Notes: a model not told the origin generated them from the letters alone. A DNA stretch of 64,000 nucleotides from Anaerolineaceae bacterium (GCA_016124855.1 WGMX01000009.1:1-64000), one strand, 5' to 3'; counted from the stretch's first letter, positions 44,529 to 53,689 are shown. Numbers and translations: made by a program.

Positions 44529-45353
44529 CTAGCTCCAACGGACAGGGTTGCCCGTTTCGACCGAGACCGTCAATATATCGGTGAGCGGTTGGAGAATATA
44601 GTCAAAATAATCAGTGTCAACTACGCGTTTTTCGACATGCATCAGACGAGGATATTCCTGTGTCGTACCAAATTCGGCGCGCTTGAATACACGCACGGGT
44701 GTGGTCGAGATAAATTTTTTGCCGGTATCCAGATCAGTGAATTCGAATTGGTCGGCACGGTCAAGTTCTTCAGAAGCAAGCTGCTGTTGTTCGATACGCA
44801 TGGCGCGGAAAAGTTCACGGTTCAAATCCCAGACATCGCGAATGAAAAAACCCAATTCGTCAAAGCCCAGACGCAAACCGGTGCGTCCGTCCCAACTGAA
44901 CAACCCTTCTTCACTTTGAGCAGTGGCTTGAATAATCTCTTTGGTATCCGAGTTGACAAGGAAGTTTTTGGAAACCCCATTTTGCGTCTTGAAGAAAGCA
45001 AGCTCAGCAAGTGCTTTTGCTGACTCAGCAGCCGGTGTTGTGCCGTGATTTTCGGACGGGAGCTGCTGGCGCAGTGTTAGGAAATGATCCCAACCCACTT
45101 GTTCCAAAGCGTCTACAAAGGCGCGATATTCGTTCCAGTCGGCAATATAGAGAGCAGCCATATCCATATAAGGGTGTTGGCAGCAGGTGGCTAACCAAGC
45201 ATCAAAGTCATCAGATTTGGCAACATCATCGCCAGCGTAAATATGGACTGCCGGAAATCCATCTTCGTCAATATAAAAATCAGCAGGAAAAGGGCAGGGT
45301 GTGGTTTTGCCGATTTTATAACAGGTACACATTACACTAGCGTCAAGCCCCAT
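44529..45353 (-). CDS. hypothetical protein, 'MGLDASVMC' family
   Basis: This 274-residue soluble protein begins 'MGLDASVMCTCYKIGK' with three nearby Cys, resembling an uncharacterised family I recall. A second Cys pair is in 'LATCCQHPYMDM'. The middle is acidic and helical and the C-terminus basic. The ATG at 45353 has a GGAAAAG site; the longer frame starting at 45413 is not supported. A palindrome (GTTAC at 45376-45380 and GTAAC at 45387-45391) lies just upstream and might be an operator. Confidence 0.7.
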   Translation of the reverse strand: MGLDASVMCTCYKIGKTTPCPFPADFYIDEDGFPAVHIYAGDDVAKSDDFDAWLATCCQHPYMDMAALYIADWNEYRAFVDALEQVGWDHFLTLRQQLPSENHGTTPAAESAKALAELAFFKTQNGVSKNFLVNSDTKEIIQATAQSEEGLFSWDGRTGLRLGFDELGFFIRDVWDLNRELFRAMRIEQQQLASEELDRADQFEFTDLDTGKKFISTTPVRVFKRAEFGTTQEYPRLMHVEKRVVDTDYFDYILQPLTDILTVSVETGNPVRWS

Positions 45354-45375
45354 GTCTTTTCCTCTCCGGTTGAGT

Positions 45376-45391
45376 GTTACGTCTAGTGTAA
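45376..45391. promoter_or_regulatory. short palindrome upstream of hypothetical gene
   Basis: GTTAC and GTAAC are separated by seven bases, just upstream of the minus-strand ATG at 45353. It is a possible operator; no factor is known. Confidence 0.35.
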
Positions 45392-45658
45392 CGGCGCTGT
45401 CAGGAATTACCAAATTTTTAAAACTGTGTAAAATGTACTTAGCAAACCGCTTGCAAGGTTTTCAACCTATAATGGCAAGTGTTTGTAAATTGATATATCA
45501 CCCTTTGTTACGAACTGGGTGGTTAAGAAATAGGTTTACCAGATTTAAGTATATGCCGATTTAAGCCCCCATTTACTGGGGATAACGAGAAAGTCCAATT
45601 TAGTTATGCTTGTTTTTAACAAAACCACTGTTAATCTGACATTATATAGGACTTGTTT
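45392..45658. other. intergenic region
   Basis: This AT-rich region before the pair of PH-like genes contains only short ORFs without ribosome-binding sites. I see no RNA gene or repeat in it. Confidence 0.6.
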
Positions 45659-46027
45659 ATGAATAACAGTTTTCTTGAACCGGGCGAGTTCCAATATGGG
45701 TGCTACAAGGTTCAGTATGTCGAATGGACAAACGAAGAATGGACAGGGACGGGTTTCTGGTTACAGGCTATCGTCACCAACCGTCGCCTGATGGTATTCC
45801 CTGAATTGGGTGTATATCCGCAGGATTACGAAACGATTGCGCCTGCGGAAATCAAGCGCGTGTGGAACGTTTCGTTGGCGGGACGCGACGGTATCTTAAT
45901 ACGGTTGGGCGATAACCGGTGCTTGCATCTGCTGGTCGATTGGAGCCAAGGCAGCAAACTGGTTCGCGATATTGATAAGATGTTAATCTCCCCGGTTAAG
46001 CCGCGTATCTCTCCCCGATTGCTATAA
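45659..46027 (+). CDS. small PH-like hypothetical protein, paralogue 1
   Basis: This 122-residue protein starts 'MNNSFLEPGEFQYGCY' and continues with 'VTNRRLMVFPE' and 'LHLLVDWSQGSKLVRDIDKML'. The alternation of short strands with a C-terminal helix resembles a bacterial PH-like domain, but I cannot confirm it. AGGA lies 8 bases before the ATG. It is clearly paralogous to the next gene. Confidence 0.7.
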   Translation: MNNSFLEPGEFQYGCYKVQYVEWTNEEWTGTGFWLQAIVTNRRLMVFPELGVYPQDYETIAPAEIKRVWNVSLAGRDGILIRLGDNRCLHLLVDWSQGSKLVRDIDKMLISPVKPRISPRLL

Positions 46028-46123
46028 GTTGACAGGTAAGTTCAGCCTAAATACCGATTCGTTTTGGCACGTAGGCAGCGCTATAATTTGTAATATGTCA
46101 TTTCTTGGTTGAAGGAACAAATT

Positions 46124-46537
46124 GTGTGGGATGAAAATGCGCTGCTGCTGCCGGGCGAATGCAAATTGGGACGCTATCACGTAGCGATTTTAAGGCGCAC
46201 TTCTTCCGGTTGGGTTCCGACGACTCCGCCGGTAAACGTACTGGTCACGAATTACCGGCTTTTGCTGCACCCGCAGACGCGCCGCCAATATCAACCGGCT
46301 GTCATTCCCAGCACTTTCATCACCCACGTTAATAAAGCTGAGATGGGCTATCATCACGGTGTGCGCATCGGCCTAAAAAACGGGATGCGGTTATACATGA
46401 CCATCAATTGGAGCGAGAACGAAGAGTTGACCGATACAGTTACCAAGATGTTAACGTCACCTATCGGTAATTCATTTATTCCACATCCCGCAGAAGAAGA
46501 TTTGAACCGTCTAATCGAGTTCATCAGCCATATGTGA
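46124..46537 (+). CDS. small PH-like hypothetical protein, paralogue 2
   Basis: This 137-residue protein matches the previous gene: 'LLLPGECKLGRYHV', 'VLVTNYRLLLHPQ', 'TINWSENEELTDTVTKML'. The GTG at 46124 with AAGGA 8 bases upstream is chosen over the TTG at 46109. The tandem pair suggests a recent duplication. Function unknown. Confidence 0.7.
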   Translation: MWDENALLLPGECKLGRYHVAILRRTSSGWVPTTPPVNVLVTNYRLLLHPQTRRQYQPAVIPSTFITHVNKAEMGYHHGVRIGLKNGMRLYMTINWSENEELTDTVTKMLTSPIGNSFIPHPAEEDLNRLIEFISHM

Positions 46538-46554
46538 GCGCGATTACCTACACA

Positions 46555-47217
46555 CTAAAAGAGCGATAGTTGCTTGGGCGGGCCGGGTGGAGGCTCGTTT
46601 TTATTGTTATTGGTATCTGGTTTGTCCGGTTTAGCGGAAGCGCCCCGCTGCGTTTTGACCTCTGCAATAACGTCCAATATCTTTTTAAAGTCTGCTTCCA
46701 TTTGCGGTTCCAAAGTTGGGTTACGCAAGACGGCTGCCGGATGAAACAGCGGATAGTAAGCGCGTCCATCTTCGTATTTAGGCTTGCCATGAATTTGGGT
46801 GATTTTGCCGTTGGGGAAGTAGCGCGCCATGCTAAAGCGCCCCAGCGTAACGATGACCAATGGATCAATCACCTCAATTTGGCGGTCGAGATAGGGCTTG
46901 CAGGCAGCCATCTCATCCGGTAACGGATCGCGGTTATCAGGTGGGCGATGTTTAACCACGTTGGCGATAAACACCTGATTGCGGTTCAGGTTAATCAGCT
47001 TGAGCATCTTTTCTAAATAATTACCCGAACGACCGACAAAGGGCAGTCCTTTTTTATCTTCGTTAAAGCCCGGACCTTCACCAATAAACATAATCTCAGC
47101 ATTGGGATCACCCGCCCCCGGTACGCCGTTGGTAGTACCTTCCCACAGGCGACAGGCTTTACAAGCGCGGACTTGAGCCGCGATCTCCGCGAGTACAGCG
47201 GCACGGTCTTGTGTCAT
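46555..47217 (-). CDS. family 4 uracil-DNA glycosylase, one cluster Cys replaced by His
   Basis: This 220-residue protein has the family 4 (UdgA-type) layout: 'CKAC' at Cys19/Cys22, the active-site motif 'FIGEGPGFNED' (GEAPG type), 'ANVVKHRPPDNRDP', Cys106 in 'AACKPYL' and the late 'FHPAAVLRNP' (uracil-binding His). The family removes uracil from DNA and carries a 4Fe-4S cluster bound by four Cys; the position usually occupied by the third Cys ('KCRPPGN') is His90 here. A basic tail follows. Base-excision role likely retained. Confidence 0.9.
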   Translation of the reverse strand: MTQDRAAVLAEIAAQVRACKACRLWEGTTNGVPGAGDPNAEIMFIGEGPGFNEDKKGLPFVGRSGNYLEKMLKLINLNRNQVFIANVVKHRPPDNRDPLPDEMAACKPYLDRQIEVIDPLVIVTLGRFSMARYFPNGKITQIHGKPKYEDGRAYYPLFHPAAVLRNPTLEPQMEADFKKILDVIAEVKTQRGASAKPDKPDTNNNKNEPPPGPPKQLSLF

Positions 47218-47487
47218 GAGTGTGTCCTTTCGTCGTCATTCAGCAACCGACTCAAGCATAACAGGCGGGCATAGAAGCGCAAGTGCTGTGCAGCCTATGC
47301 ATGGATGTCCATTTTACCGCTGAATTGACAATTTGTGTCGGCGGGATGCCCGGCTGATGGCGCTGAAATGGCGCAAGTGCAGCGAATGTCTCCCGTGTGT
47401 CCACCGCGTTGCAATTGTGGCAACTGCATGGCGGATATGAGGGAGCAATCCGCCGAAAATGCAAAAACGAAATACAAATGCATTTTT

Positions 47488-47513
47488 ACCACAAAGACAC
47501 AAAGAACACAGAG
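47488..47513. repeat. ACACAAAG-type short repeat
   Basis: ACCACAAAG, ACACAAAG and AACACAGAG can be read as three similar 8-9 base units in a row. The motif resembles dispersed sequences known from other bacteria, by recollection. Confidence 0.5.
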
Positions 47514-47783
47514 TTCAATGCGGAGAGTTTTAGAAAAGCGTTACAAAGACGTGACAAAATCTGATTTGACATCATTTTGATCCATTAGTCACCTTATTTA
47601 GAGTAGCAGAGAATGAGGTCGTTAGGGTGACATTTTGGAAGAACATTTTGTAACTTTTTCGAGCGTGCGGCGCAAACTTAATAAGGGTGCAATTCTACGA
47701 AGAAGTTGATCATTCGTTAGGGAACAGTTTGGTAACAAACCAGACACAAACTTTGTCGGTCAAAGTGGCAAATATTAAGCTTG

Positions 47784-47812
47784 TTTCCAACTTCACAAAT
47801 TGTCGTTATACT
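47784..47812 (+). promoter_or_regulatory. candidate promoter for the ABC transporter operon
   Basis: TTTCCA (47784-47789) and TATACT (47807-47812) are 17 bases apart, 41 bases before the ATG at 47853. The -35 box is a weak match. Confidence 0.4.
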
Positions 47813-47852
47813 TCGCCCATTTCAAATGATCGATTAGAAATATGAGGCTGAT

Positions 47853-49406
47853 ATGGCTGATTCTCCACCAGTTGCATTGGAGGTGCGCGGGCTAACAAAG
47901 CGCTTCCCCGGCGTGCTGGCAAATGATCACATCAACATCAAATTGCTAAAAGGGCAAGTGTTAGGTTTGCTCGGTGAAAACGGAGCCGGAAAATCGACAC
48001 TGATGAACCTTATTTATGGGCTATACGCACCTGATGAAGGCGAAATATTGGTCAATGGGCAGGTGATTACGGTCAAGAATGCCAACGATGCCATTGCTGC
48101 GGGTATCGGGATGGTTCACCAGCACTTCCAATTAGTCCCAATCCTCAGCGTGACTGATAACATTATGTTGGGGAATGAATCCTTGAGCATTGGCGGATTT
48201 TTGAATCGGCGAGCAGCCCGCCAGCGGATTGTCGACATCTCAAAGCAATATGGGTTGGAAGTTGACCCTGATGCTCTGATTCAAGATTTGCCGGTTGGTG
48301 TTCAGCAGCGTGTCGAAATCATCAAGGCGTTGTATCGCAAATGTGACATTTTGATTTTGGATGAGCCGAGCGCGGTGTTAACCCCGCAAGAAACCGAAGG
48401 CTTGTTCGAAATCATGCGAACACTGCTTTCGCGGGGTGTGAGTATTATTTTCATCTCGCACAAACTAAAAGAGGTGCTGGAAATTTGTGACCAGATAACG
48501 GTTCTGCGCTTGGGGAAAGTGGCTGGTGAGGCCGACCCCAAGACCTCGACGGAGGAGTCGCTGGCCTCGATGATGGTTGGGCGCAGCGTACTGCTGGAAG
48601 TCGATAAAGGTGAATCCACGCTGGGCGAGGAAGTCCTGTCGATCAAAGATTTGTGTGTGCGCGATGACCGTAAGCTGTTAGCCGTCAATCATCTTTCGCT
48701 TGAAGTGCGCGGCGGCGAAATTCTTGGCGTGGCAGGTGTGCAAGGTAATGGTCAGACGGAATTGGTAGAAGCCATTACCGGACTGCGAACGGTGGAAAGT
48801 GGTCATATCATCATCCAGTACAAAGATCTCACACACGCTAATCCTCGCGAAGTGACCGAAGCTGGCGTTGCCCATGTTCCTGAAGACCGCCAGAAGAATG
48901 GCATGGTGGCGACGTTTCCCATCAAAGACAATCTGGTGCTGCAAAGTTATTATATCGGGCCGTACAGTGCCGGAATTCTGGCGAATGAAAAGGCTAAAGA
49001 TGAACACGCCCGCGAATTGGTGAAGAAATACGATGTGCGAACACCGAGCATTTATACCAACATTGGTAATTTATCGGGTGGTAATCAACAAAAGGTGATT
49101 ATTGCCCGCGAGTTTTCACGCGATAACCGTCTGCTAGTTGCCGCGCAGCCCACGCGCGGACTAGATGTTGGTTCGATTGAATTTATTCACAAACAAATTG
49201 TTAGTATGCGTGATTCTGGGATGGCGGTGCTGCTCATTTCAACCGAATTAGATGAAATTTTTTCATTGTCTGACCGGATTGCGGTGATGTATGCCGGAAA
49301 AATTATTGAAACGCTCCCCATTGAAGATGCTACACGCGAAACGGTTGGTCTGTTGATGGCTGGTGTGAAGCGCGAGAAAACAGAAAAGGTAGCGACCCAT
49401 GACTGA
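47853..49406 (+). CDS. nucleoside/simple-sugar ABC transporter, tandem ATPase
   Basis: This 517-residue protein contains two ABC ATPase domains. The first has Walker A 'LGENGAGKSTLMN', a signature region 'DLPVGVQQRVEIIKAL' and Walker B 'ILILDEPSAVLTPQE'; the second has a non-canonical Walker A ('VAGVQGNGQTELVEA') and signature 'LSGGNQQKVIIAREF'. This is the layout of the RbsA/YufO group, in which the second domain is degenerate. Together with two permeases it forms an importer. The next gene overlaps by 8 bases. Confidence 0.95.
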   Translation: MADSPPVALEVRGLTKRFPGVLANDHINIKLLKGQVLGLLGENGAGKSTLMNLIYGLYAPDEGEILVNGQVITVKNANDAIAAGIGMVHQHFQLVPILSVTDNIMLGNESLSIGGFLNRRAARQRIVDISKQYGLEVDPDALIQDLPVGVQQRVEIIKALYRKCDILILDEPSAVLTPQETEGLFEIMRTLLSRGVSIIFISHKLKEVLEICDQITVLRLGKVAGEADPKTSTEESLASMMVGRSVLLEVDKGESTLGEEVLSIKDLCVRDDRKLLAVNHLSLEVRGGEILGVAGVQGNGQTELVEAITGLRTVESGHIIIQYKDLTHANPREVTEAGVAHVPEDRQKNGMVATFPIKDNLVLQSYYIGPYSAGILANEKAKDEHARELVKKYDVRTPSIYTNIGNLSGGNQQKVIIAREFSRDNRLLVAAQPTRGLDVGSIEFIHKQIVSMRDSGMAVLLISTELDEIFSLSDRIAVMYAGKIIETLPIEDATRETVGLLMAGVKREKTEKVATHD

Positions 49407-51642
49407 AGCTAGTATGCGCGCGCCAAAGGCTCTTAGCCCACTTGCCAAGCAGTGGTCGCGAATTTCGCCCGCGCTGGTGCCGCTGTTTGCGGTGATTACG
49501 GCCTTGATCGTCAGTATGCTATTTATCCTCATCACTGAACTGCTGGTTCAGGGACATGTGGACGTGGGCCAAGTGCTGAACACGACGGGCACAGCCTATA
49601 ACGGTTTGCTGGAAGGTTCGGTTGGGGTCACGCTCAGTAACACCTTGCACAGTGACGATTTAAATCTAGCGAAACAGTATATTGCTGCTTCAGATAAGCT
49701 GACATCCCGCCAACTGACCATTGCAGCACGGGTGATTGATGAAACGGCGGCGGCAGGAGTCACTAATGTGACCCGTTATGCCCAGATTCTGGATCGACAT
49801 CCTGACCTAACAGATGACCAATGGAAAGAACTTGGGTCGGCTATTCCTGAAATTGCTGCGTTTGGTGATGAAAAACTGCTGGGACTGCGTAGTTTGCTGG
49901 AAGGATTAGGCAAGCTGCAAAGGGCTGATGCTAATGCACTGGTCGAAAATGTTGCTGCGAAAGACAGTCTTACAGCGGATGAACGCAGTGAGATCAATGA
50001 CAAAGTACCAGCGGTCAGCAGTATGAGCGATGCTGATGTGTTGGCCCAGCTTAAGCTCATTCAGGTTAACGGCTTCGTCAAGATGCAGCGCTGGTTAGAA
50101 CAATTAGATGTGCTGTCCTCACAGGAGTTGAGCAGCACGTCCCCTGCCGCGCAGGACATTGCTGTGTTCTCGGCACTGGATATGACCAAGGTGCGGGATT
50201 GGGCGAAGATGGTTGACAACCTGCAAAAGCTGGGCATTAGCGATTTGACGGCGCTTTCGGAACAACTTCGGATTGTCAAAGTGCTGTTTGATCGCAAGTT
50301 GTTTGTTGATACGGATGTCAAGAACGCACTCGCCAATGAACTAAGCGGAATCCTGCAAAACAAATACATCATTTTACGCCCGAACAATCAGATGTTGATT
50401 GACACGCAATCAGGCTTTACTGGCACGATTCTGGCAGAGAATAAGACACCGGATGATCCGAGTGATGACAACAAAATTGACGCCGTATATATGAAGTTGG
50501 GTGAAAAAGCACTACTTTTTTATCCGTCTACACTGGAAAGCATGATTGTGCGGTCGATCCCGTTCATCATCGCAGGTTTGGCGGTGGCCTTAGGCTTCAA
50601 AGCTGGTTTGTTTAACATCGGTGCGGAAGGGCAGTTATACGCAGGTGGTATCTTAACTGCGTGGGTCGGTTTCTCGCCATTGTTTGCTGATTTATCGCCT
50701 GTGCTGCACATCGGCTTGTGCATCGTTATGGGTATTATCGGGGGTATGCTGTGGGGAGCGATACCCGGTTTGCTCAAAGCCTATACTGGAGCACATGAAG
50801 TCATCAACACCATTATGTTGAACTTCATTGCCATTCTGCTGGTTGACTGGCTGATTAAATCGACGAATCCGATCATTTTGCTGGATACAAGTGCCAGCGT
50901 GCCGCGCACACCATATATTGTTGATTCCGCAAAACTGCCAACATTTAATCAGATTTCGCCATTATGGTTTGTGCTGGCGGCGGTATTGGTGCTGCTGTTC
51001 GGTCTGTGGCAGAAACGCGATGCGATCCGCGAGAAACCAACGCTGGCAATTCGACCGATTGTATATGGCATTCTGGTATTCGTGTTGGGTTTTTTCCTCG
51101 CTTGGGTGAGTGTGAATGGTCAGCTTCATGTCGGGTTGGTGTTGATGGTGGGGGCGGTATGGTTTACGGAATGGTTCCTTGACCGCACAACGCCCGGTTT
51201 TGAACTGCGAACAGTCGGCGCTAATCCTGATGCGGCGCGTTATGCAGGTATGAACGTCCGCTGGAATACGGTGCTAGCAATGGCCTTAAGCGGCGCGTTA
51301 GCGGGCTTAGCAGGCGGCATCGAAATCGCAGGTGTGCATTTCAACATGACACCGGGCTTTTTCGGCGGCGTCGGCTTTGACGCGATAGCGGTTGCGCTGC
51401 TGGCACGAAATAACCCGCGCAATATGATTGCGGCCGGTTTGTTGTGGGGAGCGTTGATTTCGGGTGGCGGATTGATGCAGACTCGCGCCGAAATTTCGAT
51501 TGATTTAGTCAAGATTATTCAAGCGTTGATTATTATGTTTATCGCGGCAGATGCGATTATCCGTTTCTTGTGGCGCGTACCCGAAGCCAGTGCGGAAGAA
51601 AAAGAGCGCACGCTGTTCGCCGCCAAAGGCTGGGGAGGCTAA
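49399..51642 (+). CDS. ABC importer permease with large extra domain
   Basis: This 747-residue permease of the YufP/BmpB (branched-chain-type) family is about twice the usual length. Residues 1-50 carry the first TM segment; about 60-375 are a soluble, mostly helical insertion ('LTSRQLTIAARVIDE', 'ELGSAIPEIAAF', 'LSEQLRIVKVLFDRKLF'); the family core begins near residue 380 with 'IPFIIAGLAVALGFKAGLFNIGAEGQ' and continues to the EAA-type 'GANPDAARYAGMN'. The insertion follows TM1, so it should lie outside the membrane. A normal member has about 350 residues. Confidence 0.88.
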   Translation: MTEASMRAPKALSPLAKQWSRISPALVPLFAVITALIVSMLFILITELLVQGHVDVGQVLNTTGTAYNGLLEGSVGVTLSNTLHSDDLNLAKQYIAASDKLTSRQLTIAARVIDETAAAGVTNVTRYAQILDRHPDLTDDQWKELGSAIPEIAAFGDEKLLGLRSLLEGLGKLQRADANALVENVAAKDSLTADERSEINDKVPAVSSMSDADVLAQLKLIQVNGFVKMQRWLEQLDVLSSQELSSTSPAAQDIAVFSALDMTKVRDWAKMVDNLQKLGISDLTALSEQLRIVKVLFDRKLFVDTDVKNALANELSGILQNKYIILRPNNQMLIDTQSGFTGTILAENKTPDDPSDDNKIDAVYMKLGEKALLFYPSTLESMIVRSIPFIIAGLAVALGFKAGLFNIGAEGQLYAGGILTAWVGFSPLFADLSPVLHIGLCIVMGIIGGMLWGAIPGLLKAYTGAHEVINTIMLNFIAILLVDWLIKSTNPIILLDTSASVPRTPYIVDSAKLPTFNQISPLWFVLAAVLVLLFGLWQKRDAIREKPTLAIRPIVYGILVFVLGFFLAWVSVNGQLHVGLVLMVGAVWFTEWFLDRTTPGFELRTVGANPDAARYAGMNVRWNTVLAMALSGALAGLAGGIEIAGVHFNMTPGFFGGVGFDAIAVALLARNNPRNMIAAGLLWGALISGGGLMQTRAEISIDLVKIIQALIIMFIAADAIIRFLWRVPEASAEEKERTLFAAKGWGG

Positions 51643-51645
51643 AGC

Positions 51646-52947
51646 ATGGCGACTTCGTCACCGACTATGAACTCAACCGTGCCAGAGGTGGAAAGCTGGC
51701 GTGACCGCATCAAGATTACGCGTATGGGCGTTTTTGCGGTGCTGTTTATAGTGTTAGGCGCATGGGTCTTGATCTCCGTCCCGCGCAATGTTGGGCCGAA
51801 CATCACAACTTTATTGACGGTTGATGCAACTGGCAACGAAGGTATACCTGTGCCAACATTGGGCTTTTCAATTGTGGTATCACTTCTCTACATCGCCGGC
51901 GGATTATTCGTGCTGCTGCCTATGCCCGCACTGAGCCGCTATAAGTTCTGGTGGTTATTGATTAACGGACTGCTCTTGATTCCGTTGATGCTAGTGATTA
52001 TCGCGGCGGGCAGCAAAACCAATATCACGGTCATGTTTACCGAGAGTTTTCGTCTGTCTACGCCCATTATCATGGGGGCGCTGGCAGGTTTGTGGGCCGA
52101 AAGTTCGGGCGTTACCAATATCGCGATTGAAGGCATGATGTTGGCTGGGGCTTGCATCGGTTTTGTGATTTACAGCTTGCTCGCCGCGACCATGGATCTT
52201 GCAACAGCCCAGTTAATTGCTGTGATTTCGGCTGTGATTGCCGGCGCGGCAATGGCGGCGCTCCATGCTTGGTTATCGATTACCTTTAAGACGAATCAAG
52301 TTGTCAGCGGAACGGTCATCAACATTCTGGCAATTGGTTTGACCAGCTATTTGCGGCGTGAGGTTCTGGTGAGTTCAGAAGCGACACGCAGTACCCTTGC
52401 ACCGCTGCCCATACCGGGACTGATTAACATACCGGTCGTTGGTACCGCGCTCTTTGACGGCAAACCAATTTTTTACAGCATGATTATTTTGGTGATCGTC
52501 AGTCATATCGTCCTTTACTATACGCGCTGGGGATTACGAAGACGGGCGGTTGGCGAAAATCCACATGCGGCAGATACGCTGGGAATTAATGTTAATCGCA
52601 ACCGGTGGACGAATGTGATTATTAGCGGCATGATCGCCGGGTTAGCTGGAGCATGGTTCACGCTAGAGACGACGGGTGCGTTCGATGACCAGATGACGGC
52701 TGGCAAAGGGTTTATCGCGCTGGCCGCTATGATTTTCGGCAATTGGACACCTTTTGGCGCGGCGGCTGGCGGGTTGTTGTTTGGCTTTTCGGAAGCGCTC
52801 GGTCAACGCTTTCAATTTTTAGGTGTACCGATTCCAGCACAGTTTTTACAAATGGTTCCTTATTTTGTAACGATTGTTGTTCTAGCAGGCTTGATTGGCA
52901 AAGCCCATCCACCGAAAGCAGACGGCGTTCCATTCGAAAAAGAGTGA
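51646..52947 (+). CDS. ABC importer permease (YufQ-type)
   Basis: This 433-residue permease pairs with the preceding one. The family core contains 'AGLWAESSGVTNIAIEGMM', 'ITFKTNQVVSGTVINILA', 'AVGENPHAADTLGINVNR' (EAA-type loop) and 'AGKGFIALAAMIFGNWTPFGA'. The first roughly 125 residues carry two extra hydrophobic segments not found in typical members of about 310 residues. It starts 4 bases after the upstream gene with a GGAGG site. No BMP-type lipoprotein gene lies nearby. Confidence 0.9.
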   Translation: MATSSPTMNSTVPEVESWRDRIKITRMGVFAVLFIVLGAWVLISVPRNVGPNITTLLTVDATGNEGIPVPTLGFSIVVSLLYIAGGLFVLLPMPALSRYKFWWLLINGLLLIPLMLVIIAAGSKTNITVMFTESFRLSTPIIMGALAGLWAESSGVTNIAIEGMMLAGACIGFVIYSLLAATMDLATAQLIAVISAVIAGAAMAALHAWLSITFKTNQVVSGTVINILAIGLTSYLRREVLVSSEATRSTLAPLPIPGLINIPVVGTALFDGKPIFYSMIILVIVSHIVLYYTRWGLRRRAVGENPHAADTLGINVNRNRWTNVIISGMIAGLAGAWFTLETTGAFDDQMTAGKGFIALAAMIFGNWTPFGAAAGGLLFGFSEALGQRFQFLGVPIPAQFLQMVPYFVTIVVLAGLIGKAHPPKADGVPFEKE

Positions 52948-53049
52948 CGTAACGCGGTGATTTTCCGTAACAATTTGTTATGACCCGCCCTTTGATTATC
53001 TAGGTATAATGGGCAATCTACGGGGTAACATAAGTTGTAACGGATTATT

Positions 53050-53541
53050 TTGACGATTAAGCTTCACTTTGAGGTTCGTCGTGTTGAAGCGCACGAACGC
53101 CCGTTGATTGCCGCTTTTTTGGAGGCACATTGGGGTTCGGCGCAGATTATTAGTCGCGAACGTATCCATTACGCTGATACGCTGCCGGCATTTGTTGCTA
53201 TCTGGGATGAACAACTGGTAGGTTTGGTGACTTACCATCTTGAAAACGATAAATGCGAAATTGTCTCATTGGACAGTTTGATTGTGCGTATTGGTGTAGG
53301 AACAGCGCTTATTCAGGCTGTGATGCAACAAGCGTCACAGGCTGCCTGCCAGCGCGTATGGTTGATTACCAGTAATGATAATTTGTCGGCCTTAGGGTTT
53401 TATCAACGGCGCGGATTTCGTTTGGTAGCTGTGCATCAAGGCGCTATTGATGTCGCGCGCGAACATAAGCCTAACATCCCCTTAATTGGCGAAGATAATA
53501 TCCCCATTCACGACGAAATCGAACTTGAGATTTGGCTGTAA
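53050..53541 (+). CDS. GNAT-family N-acetyltransferase
   Basis: This 163-residue protein has the GNAT core with the acetyl-CoA pyrophosphate loop region 'IVRIGVGTALIQAVMQQA' and C-terminal 'NLSALGFYQRRGFRLV', both typical of this superfamily. The acceptor substrate is unknown. The start is a TTG without a strong ribosome-binding site; a TATAAT box lies at 53005-53010. It appears to be monocistronic. Confidence 0.88.
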   Translation: MTIKLHFEVRRVEAHERPLIAAFLEAHWGSAQIISRERIHYADTLPAFVAIWDEQLVGLVTYHLENDKCEIVSLDSLIVRIGVGTALIQAVMQQASQAACQRVWLITSNDNLSALGFYQRRGFRLVAVHQGAIDVAREHKPNIPLIGEDNIPIHDEIELEIWL

Positions 53542-53689
53542 ACGCAAACTTAAGTCTTGTCGAAATCAAAACCCATTTATAGTATGAGAGCCCTTTGATA
53601 GCCTTTCGCAAGGTAAATCTGCTTGAATTACAGGCTGTTGAATAGGTGTGCAGTCGAAATGCGAAACATAAGTAAGGAATAAGAAGCAC

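Larger units (their letters stand above)
47218..47852. other. long non-coding gap before the ABC operon
   Basis: This 635-base gap carries one ORF rich in Cys (47335-47580), but it has no ribosome-binding site and runs over a repeat, so I do not call it. It contains the ACACAAAG-type repeat at 47488 and a promoter at 47784-47812. Confidence 0.55.

Noticed and set aside
45352..45564. A 70-residue ORF before the PH-like pair
   Set aside because: It overlaps the divergent gene's start region, has no ribosome-binding site and shows no recognisable product.
47335..47580. An 81-residue Cys-rich ORF in the long gap
   Set aside because: It has no ribosome-binding site and runs across the ACACAAAG repeat; the Cys pattern looks accidental.
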